A stretch of 64,000 nt of DNA from Gracilibacillus orientalis (GCF_900114645.1 NZ_FOTR01000010.1:1-64000); one strand, 5' to 3'; positions 42,779 to 54,970 are shown, counted from the stretch's first letter. Notes: generated by a model not told the origin, from the sequence alone. Numbers and translations are program-made.

Positions 42779-43504
42779 CTATTTGTTTAAGTCTAAAGAT
42801 TCCAAAATTTCTGATTTAAAATGTGCTAACTCTTCACTTCCGCGATCTCTTGGTCGTTTTTGACTTATGATGAATTCTCTATCTACTTCTCCCGGCTGTC
42901 CTCTTAAGATAACAACACGGTCACATAGATAGTTTGCTTCATCAATATCATGTGTTACTAAGACGATAGTAGATTGATATTTTTTCCACACTTCTAATAA
43001 TAGATCTTGTAATTGCATCTTTGTGAAAGCATCAAGTGCACTAAATGGTTCATCCAAAAGGAGAATTTCTGGTGATGTCACCAACGCTCTTGCAATGGCT
43101 ACACGTTGAGCCATACCTCCTGATAGTTCACGAGGATATAACCTTTCTTTCCCCCTTAAACCAACACTTTCTAAATAATCAATAGCTTTATTTTCCTTTT
43201 CTTTACGACTACCTGTCAACCCGAATGTCACATTATCTAACACATTTAACCACGGAAGCAGTCTCGGCTCTTGGAAAATGAAACCAGTTGTATCGTGAAT
43301 TTCTTTTGATACTGTGCCATTTATTTCAATTTCACCATCATATTCTGAATCAAGTCCTGAAATTGCTCTTAATAAGGTACTTTTCCCACATCCACTTGTT
43401 CCAAGCAAACCAATAATTTCACCAGGTTTCACTTCTAAATTGACATTCTTCACGGCAGTAGTTCCATTAAATGTACGGCTTACATCTCTTAGTGCTAGAC
43501 TCAT
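42779..43504 (-). CDS. ABC transporter ATP-binding protein, SsuB/TauB type
   Basis: About 241 residues. Walker A is GTSGCGKSTLLR, the Q-loop FIFQEPRLLPW, the signature ELSGGMAQRVAIARAL, Walker B ILLLDEPFSALDA, and the switch His VTHDIDEA. The LPWLN and LSGGMAQR wording is typical of nitrate/sulfonate/taurine importers. The start at 43504 is preferred since the ATG at 43513 abuts the AAAGG site. It is encoded 6-15 bp downstream of the permease gene and energises the SsuABC-like importer. Confidence 0.93.
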   Translation of the reverse strand: MSLALRDVSRTFNGTTAVKNVNLEVKPGEIIGLLGTSGCGKSTLLRAISGLDSEYDGEIEINGTVSKEIHDTTGFIFQEPRLLPWLNVLDNVTFGLTGSRKEKENKAIDYLESVGLRGKERLYPRELSGGMAQRVAIARALVTSPEILLLDEPFSALDAFTKMQLQDLLLEVWKKYQSTIVLVTHDIDEANYLCDRVVILRGQPGEVDREFIISQKRPRDRGSEELAHFKSEILESLDLNK

Positions 43505-43519
43505 TTCTTTCATCCTTTC

Positions 43520-44377
43520 TTATTTCTGAACACGGTCCTGCCAATGCAAAGAACGATCTTCTACAAGCTTTAAAATCCAGTCGGTTAGTTTACCGATAAT
43601 CGCGAATAGAATAATACTTGCTAAAATTGTTTCAGGACGTGTCATATTCTGTCCAAAGACAAGTAAGAATCCTAAGCCTTGGCTAGCCCCCATCAGTTCT
43701 GCTGCTACCACGAACATCCAACCAAGCCCTAAACCACTACGCATGCCTATTAAAAAGGAAGGTAATGAAGCTGGTAGAATAATCCGTTTCACCAATTGAA
43801 AAGTATTTAATCCGTACATTTTACCAACTTCAATTAATTTACGATCTACACCTAAAATGCCACTGAAAATATTTAAATAGACAGGGAAAAATACCCCAAC
43901 TGCAATCATCGTTACTTTTGATGTTTCACCAATACCCATCCATAAAATAAACAACGGGACCCATGCTAAAGATGGAATGGAGCGAAATGCCTGAACCATC
44001 GGGTCAAAAAGCTGTTCTACCTTTTTATAAAAACCGACAAGTGACCCAAGTATAACTGCTGCAACGGTTCCGATCACAAACCCAGCAAGTACTCGATATG
44101 TTGTAATCCAAACATGCCCCCATAGTGACCCATCCTGTGCCATACTTACAATTTTATCAAGAATAGTAGTCGGTGCAGGAAGTTGATTAGGAGGGACAAC
44201 ACCAGCACGACTTAAGATTTCCCATAACACAATTAAAGCAACGGGAATAATACTACCTATTAATACAGTTTTAAGCAGTGAATCTTTATTTGTTTTGCTT
44301 GCTGCTTTTTTTCCGCTCACTTCTGATTGTACTGTTTTTACGTATCCAGCCGATACTTCATTTTGCTGCTCAGCCAT
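43520..44377 (-). CDS. ABC transporter permease, SsuC/TauC type
   Basis: 285 residues. A hydrophilic N-terminus (about 1-35, with AGYVKTVQSEVSGKKAASK) is followed by six membrane helices. The cytoplasmic EAA-type loop IEVGKMYGLNTFQLVKRIILPASLPSF interacts with the ATPase. GLGLGWMFVVAAELMG is a hallmark of sulfonate/nitrate permeases. AGGAGG precedes the ATG. It stands between the binding-protein and ATPase genes of the operon. Confidence 0.93.
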   Translation of the reverse strand: MAEQQNEVSAGYVKTVQSEVSGKKAASKTNKDSLLKTVLIGSIIPVALIVLWEILSRAGVVPPNQLPAPTTILDKIVSMAQDGSLWGHVWITTYRVLAGFVIGTVAAVILGSLVGFYKKVEQLFDPMVQAFRSIPSLAWVPLFILWMGIGETSKVTMIAVGVFFPVYLNIFSGILGVDRKLIEVGKMYGLNTFQLVKRIILPASLPSFLIGMRSGLGLGWMFVVAAELMGASQGLGFLLVFGQNMTRPETILASIILFAIIGKLTDWILKLVEDRSLHWQDRVQK

Positions 44378-44404
44378 TTTTGTCCCTCCTAATTCCTCAA
44401 ACAG

Positions 44405-45412
44405 TTATTCGATAACTGCTTCTGCATACTCTGGATTGATAAGTTCATTCGTTAATGTTTCCACATCGTCTTCTTCCGTTAAAACCTCTGCATTTTTCAG
44501 TACATTCCCTGCAGCGGCAATTGCTTCCACATGTTCATCTCCAGGTAATGGATTAGTTAAATCTGTTCTTTCTACTAATTGAATATTTGCTACATCTACA
44601 CTAATCTCAGCTTGTTCTGCTAAAAGTTCTGCCGCTTCTTCTGGATTATCAAGTGTCCATTGACGAGCACGTTCATATAATTCAATTACTTTTTCAACGT
44701 ATTCCGGATGATTTTCAGCAAATTCTTCTCGAACATTTAAAAATCCATATGTGTTAAGATTGATATCTCTGAAAAATAACTCCGTACCTGATTCCAATTC
44801 ATGTTTTGCCATGTGTGGATCAAGTCCTGCCCATGCATCTACATCACCATTAACAAGTGCATTGCCACCATCAGCATGTTGTAAATTGACAAGTTCAATA
44901 TCATCAATAGACATTCCAACCGAGTCAAGTGCTCTTACTAAGAAAATATAAGGATCTGTACCAAGAGTTGCGGCTACCTTTTTCCCTTGTAAATCCTCAA
45001 TCTTTTCAATACCTGAACCTTTATTGGTAACTAATGCAGTCCACTCCGGCTGAGAATACACATACACATTTTCTAAAGGTACGTCGTTAGATTCGGCGAT
45101 AAGCGCTGCTGCACCTGCAGTAGAACCGAAATCAACACTGTCACTATTTAAATATTCAATTGCCTTGTTACTTCCTTGACTTAATGTCCACTTTACATCA
45201 ATATCTTCTTCACCAAATACTTCTTTAGCCCATTTGAATTCCTTTAATACGATACTTGTTGGTGAATAATAGGCATAGTCTAATCGGATCTCAGATGGTT
45301 TTCCTTCGTCAGCTTGGCTGTCTGATGAGCACCCTACTGCTAAGATGATAATAATTCCAAATGTCACAATCGCAAGAAAGCTTCTTAAATCAATTAATGG
45401 TATCTTTTTCAT
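44405..45412 (-). CDS. ABC transporter substrate-binding lipoprotein, SsuA/NMT1 type
   Basis: About 335 residues from 45412, where AGGGGG lies 9 bases upstream. The lipoprotein signal ends LAVGC. The mature domain has YYSPTSIVLKEFKWAKEVFGEEDIDVKW, LQGKKVAATLGTDPYIFLVRAL and the hinge block HADGGNALVNGDVDAWAGLDP, all typical of sulfonate/aliphatic sulfur or thiamine-precursor binding proteins. It shares its operon with metY and the SAM riboswitch, so a sulfur compound usable for methionine is the likely ligand. No SsuD desulfonase is present in the window. Confidence 0.92.
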   Translation of the reverse strand: MKKIPLIDLRSFLAIVTFGIIIILAVGCSSDSQADEGKPSEIRLDYAYYSPTSIVLKEFKWAKEVFGEEDIDVKWTLSQGSNKAIEYLNSDSVDFGSTAGAAALIAESNDVPLENVYVYSQPEWTALVTNKGSGIEKIEDLQGKKVAATLGTDPYIFLVRALDSVGMSIDDIELVNLQHADGGNALVNGDVDAWAGLDPHMAKHELESGTELFFRDINLNTYGFLNVREEFAENHPEYVEKVIELYERARQWTLDNPEEAAELLAEQAEISVDVANIQLVERTDLTNPLPGDEHVEAIAAAGNVLKNAEVLTEEDDVETLTNELINPEYAEAVIE

Positions 45413-45436
45413 AATTGATATCCCCCTAAATTTCAA

Positions 45437-47236
<1,800 letters not shown>

Positions 47237-47264
47237 TTATTTCCTCCCCAAGTACAATTTCTAA

Positions 47265-47437
47265 AAATTCAAAAAAGCCTTCTTCGATAAGAAGAAGGCT
47301 TTAACTGACATAACAGTAGACTTCCTCTTATCTTTCAGGATTAGTATCCTGCAGGAATTAGCACCTTTTAAGCTGTTGCTTAATGGTTGCTGGGCATCAT
47401 CGGGCCAGTCCCTCCGCCTCTCTCGATAAGAAGTATA
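47265..47437 (-). promoter_or_regulatory. SAM-I riboswitch (S-box) upstream of metY
   Basis: On the minus strand: CTTCTTATCGAGAGAGGCGG, GAGGGACTGGCCCGATGATG, CCAGCAACC, then the closing strand GATAAGAGGAAG (47333-47321). The terminator is a 12-bp stem (47302-47291 with 47285-47274) followed by TTTTTTGAATTTTT. The closing strand is also nearly complementary to the first terminator arm (CTTCTTCTTATC), giving the antiterminator of this transcriptional OFF switch. Confidence 0.96.
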
Positions 47438-47480
47438 TAATTCCGAGTTGTTTACTCGTTTTTAACTTTAGATATCTAAC

Positions 47481-47509
47481 ACTTTAGCATGACGTCAAAA
47501 TGATGTCAA
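47481..47509 (-). promoter_or_regulatory. Promoter of the metY operon
   Basis: TTGACA (47509-47504), a 17-bp spacer, then TAAAGT (47486-47481) with an extended TGC. A TGACGTCA palindrome lies in the spacer. The gap 47234-47637 contains this promoter, the riboswitch and the clpP terminator. Confidence 0.65.
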
Positions 47510-47599
47510 TATATTTTCTGAAAATTAACTCAAATTAAGTAGATAAGCACTAATCCGAGTTGAAGTTAACTATCAACTTCATCATTTAAATTTTCCCAC

Positions 47600-47631
47600 A
47601 AAAAAAAGCGGCGGTTAGTTCCGCCACTTTT
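47600..47631 (-). terminator. Terminator of clpP
   Basis: AAAAG-GGCGG stem with CCGCC-CTTTT and a short loop; the minus strand ends in eight T. Confidence 0.9.
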
Positions 47632-47637
47632 GGTTCT

Positions 47638-48234
47638 TTAGTTTAATTCTGATGATTTGTTTTCCATTACTTTATCGATTAAACCATATTCTTTTGCTTT
47701 TTCTGCTGACATGAAATTGTCGCGATCTGTATCTTTTTCCACTACTTTAAGTGGTTGACCTGTACGGTCAGCAAGAATTTGATTTAATTTCTTACGCATT
47801 TCGATGATACGGTTAGCATGAATTTGAATGTCAGAAGCTTGACCTTGTGTACCACCTAATGGTTGGTGAATCATTACTTCACTGTTTGGTAATGCAAAAC
47901 GTTTACCAGGTTCACCAGCTGCTAATAAGAAAGCACCCATGGATGCTGCCATACCGATACAGATAGTTGATACATTTGGTTTAATGAATTGCATCGTATC
48001 ATAAATCGCCATACCAGCTGTAATAGAGCCACCAGGAGAATTGATGTATAGTGAAATATCCTTATCTGGGTCTTCTGCTGCTAAGAATAACATTTGTGCT
48101 ACAATACTGTTTGAAACATTATCATCGATTCCACTACCTAGCATAATAATTCGGTCTTTTAAAAGGCGTGAATAAATATCATATGCGCGTTCGCCTCGGT
48201 TGGTTTGTTCAATTACTGTAGGGATTAAGTTCAT
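47638..48234 (-). CDS. clpP: ATP-dependent Clp protease proteolytic subunit
   Basis: 198 residues. Serine peptidase forming the double-heptamer chamber used by ClpC, ClpX and ClpE. The catalytic Ser is in [16 protein letters not shown] near 98, the His in MIHQPLGG near 123 and the Asp in [11 protein letters not shown] near 172. The N-terminus [30 protein letters not shown] is near-invariant in the family. AAGGAGG precedes the ATG. A CtsR box overlaps the promoter, so it is induced by heat and protein stress. tmRNA-tagged proteins are among its clients. Confidence 0.98.
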   Translation of the reverse strand: MNLIPTVIEQTNRGERAYDIYSRLLKDRIIMLGSGIDDNVSNSIVAQMLFLAAEDPDKDISLYINSPGGSITAGMAIYDTMQFIKPNVSTICIGMAASMGAFLLAAGEPGKRFALPNSEVMIHQPLGGTQGQASDIQIHANRIIEMRKKLNQILADRTGQPLKVVEKDTDRDNFMSAEKAKEYGLIDKVMENKSSELN

Positions 48235-48289
48235 GAAAAATTCCTCCTTTTAGCACTTACTTTTTCATTCATGAATTGTAACTATTTTT

Positions 48290-48318
48290 ATCTTAACTGA
48301 ATGGTCAAAAAAGGTCAA
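48290..48318 (-). promoter_or_regulatory. Promoter of clpP
   Basis: TTGACC (48318-48313), a 17-bp spacer, then TAAGAT (48295-48290). The -35 element lies within the CtsR box. Confidence 0.75.
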
Positions 48319-48319
48319 A
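48303..48319 (+). promoter_or_regulatory. CtsR operator
   Basis: Tandem heptads GGTCAAA-AAA-GGTCAAA, an exact match to the CtsR consensus (RGTCAAA-N3-RGTCAAA). It covers the -35 region of clpP. Confidence 0.93.
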
Positions 48320-48403
48320 CGATTTGATTTTCTAACTTCATCCTACCCTTAACTTTAGCGAATTAAACATGTAAGATCAAATATTCAAAGTTTGATAAAT
48401 GTG

Positions 48404-48432
48404 TTGAAATTATACGTACACTTCGCTATAAT
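48404..48432 (+). promoter_or_regulatory. Promoter of tRNA-Arg
   Basis: TTGAAA (48404-48409), a 17-bp spacer, then TATAAT (48427-48432), 20 bases before the tRNA. Confidence 0.8.
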
Positions 48433-48451
48433 TATTCTTGTCGCATTTTAT

Positions 48452-48524
48452 GCGCCCGTAGCTCAGGGGATAGAGCAATGGTTTCCGGTACCATGTGTCG
48501 GGGGTTCGAATCCCTCCGGGCGCA
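48452..48524 (+). tRNA. tRNA-Arg (anticodon CCG)
   Basis: Cloverleaf: acceptor GCGCCCG pairs with CGGGCGC; D-arm GCTC-AGGGGATA-GAGC; anticodon stem ATGGT/ACCAT with loop TTCCGGT giving anticodon CCG (reads CGG); T-arm GGGGG-TTCGAAT-CCCTC (one G-T pair); discriminator A. The 3' CCA is not encoded. It has its own promoter and terminator and is transcribed against its neighbours. tRNA-Arg genes are common integration sites, but no integrase or direct repeat is seen beside it. Confidence 0.97.
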
Positions 48525-48551
48525 CTAATAATAACAGGTAATCCCTAACTA

Positions 48552-48595
48552 ATGCATTTCTCACGCTCTGAAGCAGATTGAGAAGTGCATTTTTA
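48552..48595 (+). terminator. Terminator after tRNA-Arg
   Basis: ATGCATTTCTCA pairs with TGAGAAGTGCAT with one mismatch, followed by TTTTTAT. Confidence 0.8.
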
Positions 48596-48663
48596 TATGA
48601 TTAAAAAGCTTTAAAATCATACCAAGAAAAAGATAGACTGCCACGAGCAAAGACTATTCACTC

Positions 48664-48686
48664 CGGGATCTTCAGGCCGAGCTGTC
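48664..48686. repeat. Degenerate fragment of palindromic repeat family A
   Basis: Contains GGGATCTTCAG and GCTGTCC, the conserved core of the family, but no preserved terminal arms. It lies in a stretch (48596-48850) with no gene. Confidence 0.4.
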
Positions 48687-48849
48687 CTTATCCTGCTATT
48701 CAAACAATTTTCTAACAGCTTTACCTGCTGTCTTGAAGCTTGAAGTGGGGATCTTACAGATGGTTTATTTTCGATTTAAGACTCATGTCGTTACCCCTAA
48801 CGTTTATCTCCTACTTTCCCTATAATATTGCGATATTAACAATTTTTCA

Positions 48850-48875
48850 ATAAAAAACACTGCAAGAGCAGTGTT
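48850..48875 (-). terminator. Terminator of crh
   Basis: AACACTGC (48856-48863) pairs with GCAGTGTT (48868-48875), loop of 4, then a T-run on the minus strand. Confidence 0.88.
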
Positions 48876-48921
48876 AATCATCAGTAACACGATTCATTTT
48901 TTCAACAGATAGGTACTACTT

Positions 48922-49179
48922 TTATTTTTTTCCTTCGACAAAATCCACAAGTTCGTCTAATGCTTCTTGATCATCACTGCCATCTGTAATAATTTTAATG
49001 GTATTTCCTTTTGACAAAGCCAGACTCATTAGCCCCATAATGCTTTTAGCGTTAATGCGTTTATTTTCTTTCTCAATAAAGATTTCCGAAGTAAAACTAT
49101 TTGCCTTTTGGACAAATTGAGCCGCTGGTCTTGCTTGTAACCCTGGATCTACTGCAATAACAACTTCTTTCTCTAACAT
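48922..49179 (-). CDS. crh: Catabolite repression HPr-like protein Crh
   Basis: 85 residues, HPr fold. Position 15 is Gln (DPGLQARPAAQFV) instead of the PTS histidine, and Ser46 is kept in AKSIMGLMSLA. It therefore cannot carry PTS phosphate but can be phosphorylated by HPr kinase and act as CcpA cofactor; in B. subtilis unphosphorylated Crh also controls methylglyoxal synthase. It is the end of the rapZ-yvcK-whiA-crh cluster. A hairpin without T-run (49256-49277) separates it from whiA. Confidence 0.97.
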   Translation of the reverse strand: MLEKEVVIAVDPGLQARPAAQFVQKANSFTSEIFIEKENKRINAKSIMGLMSLALSKGNTIKIITDGSDDQEALDELVDFVEGKK

Positions 49180-49280
49180 GCTAACCCCTCCTGTTTAGTA
49201 AGCGCTATCATTTCATTCTACTATAGAACAGCTTATCTTATTCTTATAATATAGTAGAGGAGGAAAAATCCTCCTCTTGT

Positions 49281-50228
49281 TTATTTCATTGTTATTTCTT
49301 CTTTTCGTAGTTGATCAGCAAATTGATCGATTTTTTTCAGCCGGTGATTGATGCCAGATTTACTAATCTTACCTCCGGATACCATTTCACCTAATTCTTT
49401 CAAAGAAATATCTTGATGCTCCATTCTCAGCTTTGCGATTTCGTTCAACTTACCTGGTAATGCATCCAATCCCACCGTTCTGTCAATAAAACGGATATTT
49501 TCAACTTGTCTGAATGCTGCACCAATCGTTTTATTTAAATTAGCTGTTTCACAATTCACCAATCGATTAACAGAATTTCTCATATCTCGAACGATTCTTA
49601 CATCTTCGAATTTAAATAATGCTTGGTGTGCCCCAATATAATTTAAGAACTCGGTAATTTTCTCAGCTTCTTTAATGTATGCAATAAACCCTTTTTTGCG
49701 TTCCAAAACGCGAGCATGAAGCTCATATTCATTTAATAAATCACACAACGATTGATTGTGTTCTTCATGAAAATTATATATCTCTAAATGATAGGAAGAA
49801 GTTTCTGGATTATTAACCGACCCACCGGCTAAAAAAGCTCCTCGCAAATAAGCTCTACGACAACATTGTTTTTTAGTATATTTTTTAGATATTGTAGGGA
49901 TAAACCGTAGTGGTTCCTCTAATATCTCCATGTCTTGAAGCATTTCTTTTACGCCCTCATTCATTCGAACGATATAGACGTTATTCTTTTTCAGTTTCAT
50001 TTTTTTTCGAACTAATAATTCTACCGGTATTTGGTATATTGATTTAATTAACGTATAAATACGACGTGCGATTGCTGCATTCTCTGTTTGTACATCTAAG
50101 GAATAATGATTTTTTGAAAACGAGATGGCGCCATTCATGCGAATCAATGCCGCTAACTCTGCTTGCTGACAACAATCATCACTTTCGATTTTCGTTAACT
50201 CTTTTTTTATTTCTGCTGCGAACGACAA
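49281..50228 (-). CDS. whiA: DNA-binding protein WhiA
   Basis: About 315 residues from the TTG near 50228 (read as [15 protein letters not shown]), with GGAGG 7 bases upstream. The frame stays open upstream but without a site. The N-terminal part is a degenerate LAGLIDADG homing-endonuclease fold ([27 protein letters not shown]). The C-terminal helix-turn-helix follows ([28 protein letters not shown]). In Bacillus it affects chromosome segregation and division; in actinomycetes it controls sporulation. It is next to yvcK with a near-zero gap, the universal Firmicute arrangement. Confidence 0.95.
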   Translation of the reverse strand: MSFAAEIKKELTKIESDDCCQQAELAALIRMNGAISFSKNHYSLDVQTENAAIARRIYTLIKSIYQIPVELLVRKKMKLKKNNVYIVRMNEGVKEMLQDMEILEEPLRFIPTISKKYTKKQCCRRAYLRGAFLAGGSVNNPETSSYHLEIYNFHEEHNQSLCDLLNEYELHARVLERKKGFIAYIKEAEKITEFLNYIGAHQALFKFEDVRIVRDMRNSVNRLVNCETANLNKTIGAAFRQVENIRFIDRTVGLDALPGKLNEIAKLRMEHQDISLKELGEMVSGGKISKSGINHRLKKIDQFADQLRKEEITMK

Positions 50229-50261
50229 CTTTCTCCCTCCCCTCTTTCCAACCACTTCCAA

Positions 50262-51215
50262 CTACATTAACGAATACAACACGTTTGCTACTTTATCCGT
50301 ATCATGACGTAGTGAGTGATTACGTTCTTTCACAATATCCTCTTCAATAATTTCCAAGCCCATTTGACGTAACCTGTCAAGATCATATTTTACCGGTTCT
50401 GCATTTTCCTCGGCATATACCATCTGCACGTTACGGGCGATTGTTTTATTGTGAACAATAACGGATTGAAGACATCCAGTACCAATATGATCCATAATTG
50501 CCTGTACATGGTCTGATGCAGTATAATGATTAGTTTCACCAGCTTGGGTCATAACATTACACACATAGACAACTTTTGCCTTCGTCTTGCGCAATGCCTC
50601 ACCAATTTGCGGAACAATCAGGTTTGGTAATGTACTGGTATATAAACTGCCTGGTGCAATCACGACTAGATCTGCTTCATGAATAGCTGACATTGCTTCT
50701 GGTAAAGGAAGTACTGGGTTTGGCTGTAGAAAAACGCGTTTAATACGTTTATTAGCTTTTGGTATATTGGATTCTCCTACTACTACTTCCCCATCTTCAT
50801 ATTCCGCATGAAGAAACATACTTTGATTGGCAATCGGGTAAATGTTCCCTTTTACATTTAATACGCGTGAAATTTCTTTAATGCCGTTGTAAAAGTCGCC
50901 GGTAACAGATGTCATTGCTGCTAGTAAGAGATTACCCATGGAGTGTCCTGAAAGTCCATTTCCTTTTGTAAAACGATGTTGAAATAAATCCATCAACATT
51001 GGTTCGACATTTGAAAGTGCTACAATTACATTACGGATATCTCCTGGTGCCGGCATCTCCATTTCCGTCCGTAAGCGCCCAGAACTGCCACCGTCATCAG
51101 CAACAGTTACAATCGCGGATAAGTCAATGGGTTGTTTTTTTAGTCCTCGGAGAAGAACTGGCATACCCGTTCCACCACCGATAACTACTACTTTTTTTAA
51201 GTCGGATTGTGACAT
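50262..51215 (-). CDS. yvcK: YvcK/GlmR family protein (gluconeogenesis factor)
   Basis: 317 residues of the CofD-like family. The N-terminus VVVIGGGTGMPVLLRGLK is a Rossmann-type UDP-sugar-binding loop. TVADDGGSSGRLR and DIRNVIVALSN follow, and IAPGSLYTSTLPNLIVP lies near 200. In B. subtilis the protein binds UDP-GlcNAc and stimulates GlmS, linking carbon flux to cell-wall synthesis. It is situated between rapZ (2 bp upstream) and whiA. Confidence 0.96.
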   Translation of the reverse strand: MSQSDLKKVVVIGGGTGMPVLLRGLKKQPIDLSAIVTVADDGGSSGRLRTEMEMPAPGDIRNVIVALSNVEPMLMDLFQHRFTKGNGLSGHSMGNLLLAAMTSVTGDFYNGIKEISRVLNVKGNIYPIANQSMFLHAEYEDGEVVVGESNIPKANKRIKRVFLQPNPVLPLPEAMSAIHEADLVVIAPGSLYTSTLPNLIVPQIGEALRKTKAKVVYVCNVMTQAGETNHYTASDHVQAIMDHIGTGCLQSVIVHNKTIARNVQMVYAEENAEPVKYDLDRLRQMGLEIIEEDIVKERNHSLRHDTDKVANVLYSLM

Positions 51216-51217
51216 TT

Positions 51218-52099
51218 TTATCCCTTTCGTTTCTCTATATCACGATGACTGACATGTGTGACATAATTTTTTTGGAAATGCTTTGCGAGTTGCTCGGCTA
51301 TTGCAACAGACCGGTGTTGCCCACCTGTACATCCAATCGCAATTACGAGCTGGCTTTTCCCCTCACGCTTATATTGTGGAAGCATAAATTGCAATAAGTC
51401 GATCGTTTTCTCTAAAAATTTCTGAGTGTCAGACCATTTAAATACATAAGACGATACTTCCGTATTTAAACCAGTCAGCGGACGCATTTGCTCCACATAG
51501 TGTGGATTCGGTAAGAATCGGACATCAAATACGAGATCTGCATCTATCGGTAAACCATATTTAAATCCAAAAGAAACAGTATGGACAGAAAATATTTCTT
51601 GGTCCTTTTTACTATAGCGTTGCACAATTTCTTCGCGCAATTCCTTTGGTTTTAATTTAGACGTGTCAACGAAATGTTGTGCCCGCCCGCGGAGTTCATC
51701 TAATATTTTCCTTTCAGCATGAATTCCCTCTAATGGTAGTCCGTCCTGTGCCAATGGATGAGATCGTCGTGTTTCTTTATAACGGGATACAAGAACCTGG
51801 TCATTTGCATCTAAAAATAATATGTGTTCTTCTAACCATTCCACTTGTCCGAGTGTGTCTAGTGCTTCAAATAATGTATCAAAAAATTCTCGGCCTCGTA
51901 GGTCCATTACCAGTGCTACTTTTTGGATATTATTAGTGGCGTCTTTCATGAGTTCAAGGAATTTCGGCAGGAGTGCTGGTGGAAGGTTATCGACACAGTA
52001 ATAACCGAGATCCTCAAAACTTTGAACGGCAACTGTTTTACCGGCCCCTGACATCCCAGTGATAATCACTAACTTTATTTCCTCAGATTGTCTCCCCAA
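51218..52099 (-). CDS. rapZ: RNase adapter RapZ / YvcJ nucleotide-binding protein
   Basis: About 293 residues starting at the TTG at 52099 (read as [15 protein letters not shown]), with AGGAG 9 bases upstream. The open frame extends further but without a site. The P-loop is TGMSGAGKT near 16, and [24 protein letters not shown] and [20 protein letters not shown] follow. [18 protein letters not shown] near 265 is the C-terminal ligand motif. YvcJ hydrolyses GTP/ATP and affects competence in B. subtilis; the RapZ RNA-adapter role is known from enterics. Confidence 0.95.
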   Translation of the reverse strand: MGRQSEEIKLVIITGMSGAGKTVAVQSFEDLGYYCVDNLPPALLPKFLELMKDATNNIQKVALVMDLRGREFFDTLFEALDTLGQVEWLEEHILFLDANDQVLVSRYKETRRSHPLAQDGLPLEGIHAERKILDELRGRAQHFVDTSKLKPKELREEIVQRYSKKDQEIFSVHTVSFGFKYGLPIDADLVFDVRFLPNPHYVEQMRPLTGLNTEVSSYVFKWSDTQKFLEKTIDLLQFMLPQYKREGKSQLVIAIGCTGGQHRSVAIAEQLAKHFQKNYVTHVSHRDIEKRKG

Positions 52100-52347
52100 G
52101 TTCAAACACTCCTCTCTTTCACAAATTGATGTAAGAATACTACATTTGTTTATATCTCTATTATACACAGAGTGAAGAACCTCTACCACCAAAAAAGCTG
52201 ATAATACTTACTAAGTAATATGTCTAATAGTAGCCGTTATTGCAGAATTTTCTTTAATTTCCATTATTGTGTCCATTAGCTCTCACTTATCGATCTGACG
52301 TAACATGATATTATAGTATGTTGCTCTCAGCTTTAGTTTCTAAACTC

Positions 52348-52382
52348 AAAAAAAATTGGCATAGGTATGAAAAACCTATGCC
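52348..52382 (-). terminator. Terminator of trxB
   Basis: GGCATAGGT pairs with ACCTATGCC; the minus strand continues into eight T. The gap 52193-52506 holds nothing else recognisable. Confidence 0.85.
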
Positions 52383-52506
52383 GTCAAGTTTTATATTTAT
52401 TAAAAGGGGGTCAATTAGTTAACTACATTATATCTAATTTATATTTCGTCCGTGTTACAGCCACGTTAATTTCTAATTACGTATTTATGTCAAAAGATTA
52501 CAGAAA

Positions 52507-53481
<975 letters not shown>

Positions 53482-53527
53482 TTAAAACCATTATCCTATG
53501 GTCCCAATAAAAGGTCTACTATTTTGC

Positions 53528-54589
53528 TCACTTTTGCCATTTCCATGGAGGTGTCTGTATGGCTAAGATATTATGTTGCCTACAGCCTTCATCCCATAAA
53601 CGCTGCGCTGTTTCTTCCATTCCTAAAAAATACTGACAAGTACTATACCATCTATAATAGGAAGGATGGCCTTTTAGTTTTGATTTATGCAACATTTTGA
53701 ATCGGAGCAATGCTTTTTCGTAAAGGCCGATTTGAGTTAACGTCACCGCAATTCTTAGTTTTTGTTGCTCATGTATCGGATAAATATTATCAAGCATCTC
53801 GGTATAATACTTTAACTTTTCCTTATCTGTTTCGTGTGCATAAAAAATCGCTAAATTCATACAGCTGAACAATGCATCAGGATGATCTTTTAAATATTTT
53901 TCTTCCTTTTCAATGGCTTCTTCTCGTTCTCCTACGAAAAATAACGCATAATGATACTCATGTCTTGCTTGTGAAAACTCTGGAAACAAGGCGATCATAT
54001 CTTCTAACACGGCAATCGCTTCTTCCCATTCTTCACGCTCTAAGTGATAAAAAGCTGTTTCCTGATAAATTAAAACGTCGTCTTCTTCCTCTAACGCCCA
54101 CTCATCGTCATCGTCTTCTTCCTCTTCATCAAAGTCTAATATTTCTAATAAGGATTGCGCTTCTTCTGTAAACTCACCATCTGGCGCTCTTTCTACATAC
54201 AATTCGGCATATTTCATCGCTTCCTGTAGCAGGCCTAAATGTGCATAGTTATTAGCTAGTAAGTAATAACAATCGACATAATCTTCACCATGTGTTGACA
54301 GTACTTTCGTCAACAATTGATTAGCTAAATGATACGAACCTATTTCCGTATAGACAATCGATGTCTGACATTTATATAGTGGGTTATCGGGCTTTTCAGC
54401 AATCGCTTTTTTAAACCATTTTAAGGAGAGGTCAAATTTTCGTTTTTGAAAGGCTTCTACTCCCTTTGAAAAATAAAAATCCCCTTCAGGTATGAAAGGT
54501 ATGATGTTTCCTTCTATTTGATATGGATTAGACACGCTTCGTATTCCCCTCCCATTCTTACTATAACTTCTATATGGTCGTTCCTTCAT
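53528..54589 (-). CDS. Tetratricopeptide-repeat protein (YvcD-like)
   Basis: 353 residues. Several TPR units are visible: FDLSLKWFKKAIAEKPDNPLY near 52, LLQEAMKYAELYVERAPDGE near 117, REEWEEAIAVLEDMIALFPE near 180, and EEAIEKEEKYLKDHPD near 217. A highly acidic insert (about 150-172, EEEEDDDDEW and EEEDDV) separates two repeat groups. There is no signal peptide, so it is a cytoplasmic scaffold of unknown partner. It precedes trxB as in other Bacillaceae. Confidence 0.88.
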   Translation of the reverse strand: MKERPYRSYSKNGRGIRSVSNPYQIEGNIIPFIPEGDFYFSKGVEAFQKRKFDLSLKWFKKAIAEKPDNPLYKCQTSIVYTEIGSYHLANQLLTKVLSTHGEDYVDCYYLLANNYAHLGLLQEAMKYAELYVERAPDGEFTEEAQSLLEILDFDEEEEDDDDEWALEEEDDVLIYQETAFYHLEREEWEEAIAVLEDMIALFPEFSQARHEYHYALFFVGEREEAIEKEEKYLKDHPDALFSCMNLAIFYAHETDKEKLKYYTEMLDNIYPIHEQQKLRIAVTLTQIGLYEKALLRFKMLHKSKLKGHPSYYRWYSTCQYFLGMEETAQRLWDEGCRQHNILAIQTPPWKWQK

Positions 54590-54932
54590 TTAAATACAAT
54601 GACTTTAGCATTATAACACATTTTCACTACAATGAAATAGCTTTTTATAAGGCGGAGGCGCTTTAGAAGGTTATTTTGACACCCGTTGGTCCAAACCAGG
54701 TGCCAAATATGCAATATATCTTTTGGAAAAAAAGAGCTAAGAAGTAAAATTGATTAAATCCGACTTGATTCCTTAAACAAAAGGATAGATAGCAATTGGC
54801 GAACAATCAGCAGAAATCGCAAGTTATGGCTGATATAAGTATATGTTTATTACTGCAAATTCGGGAATAACCACTGTCAATAGTTAGCTAGGAAACGTCA
54901 AAAAATCACTGCCAGCGCAGAGAAAACCTGAT

Positions 54933-54970
54933 AAAAAGCTGATGATCTCATGTTTGATCATCAGCTTTTT
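54933..54970 (-). terminator. Terminator overlapping the acetyltransferase stop
   Basis: 15-bp stem AAAAAGCTGATGATC with its complement. The last codons of the gene at 54948-55490 form its first arm. The gap 54590-54932 holds no gene, only an imperfect palindrome GACACC...GGTGCC at 54680-54711. Confidence 0.85.

Noticed and set aside
48452-48524. tRNA-Arg as attachment site of an integrated element
   Set aside because: No integrase gene and no direct repeat of the tRNA 3' end were seen on either side; the neighbours are conserved housekeeping genes.
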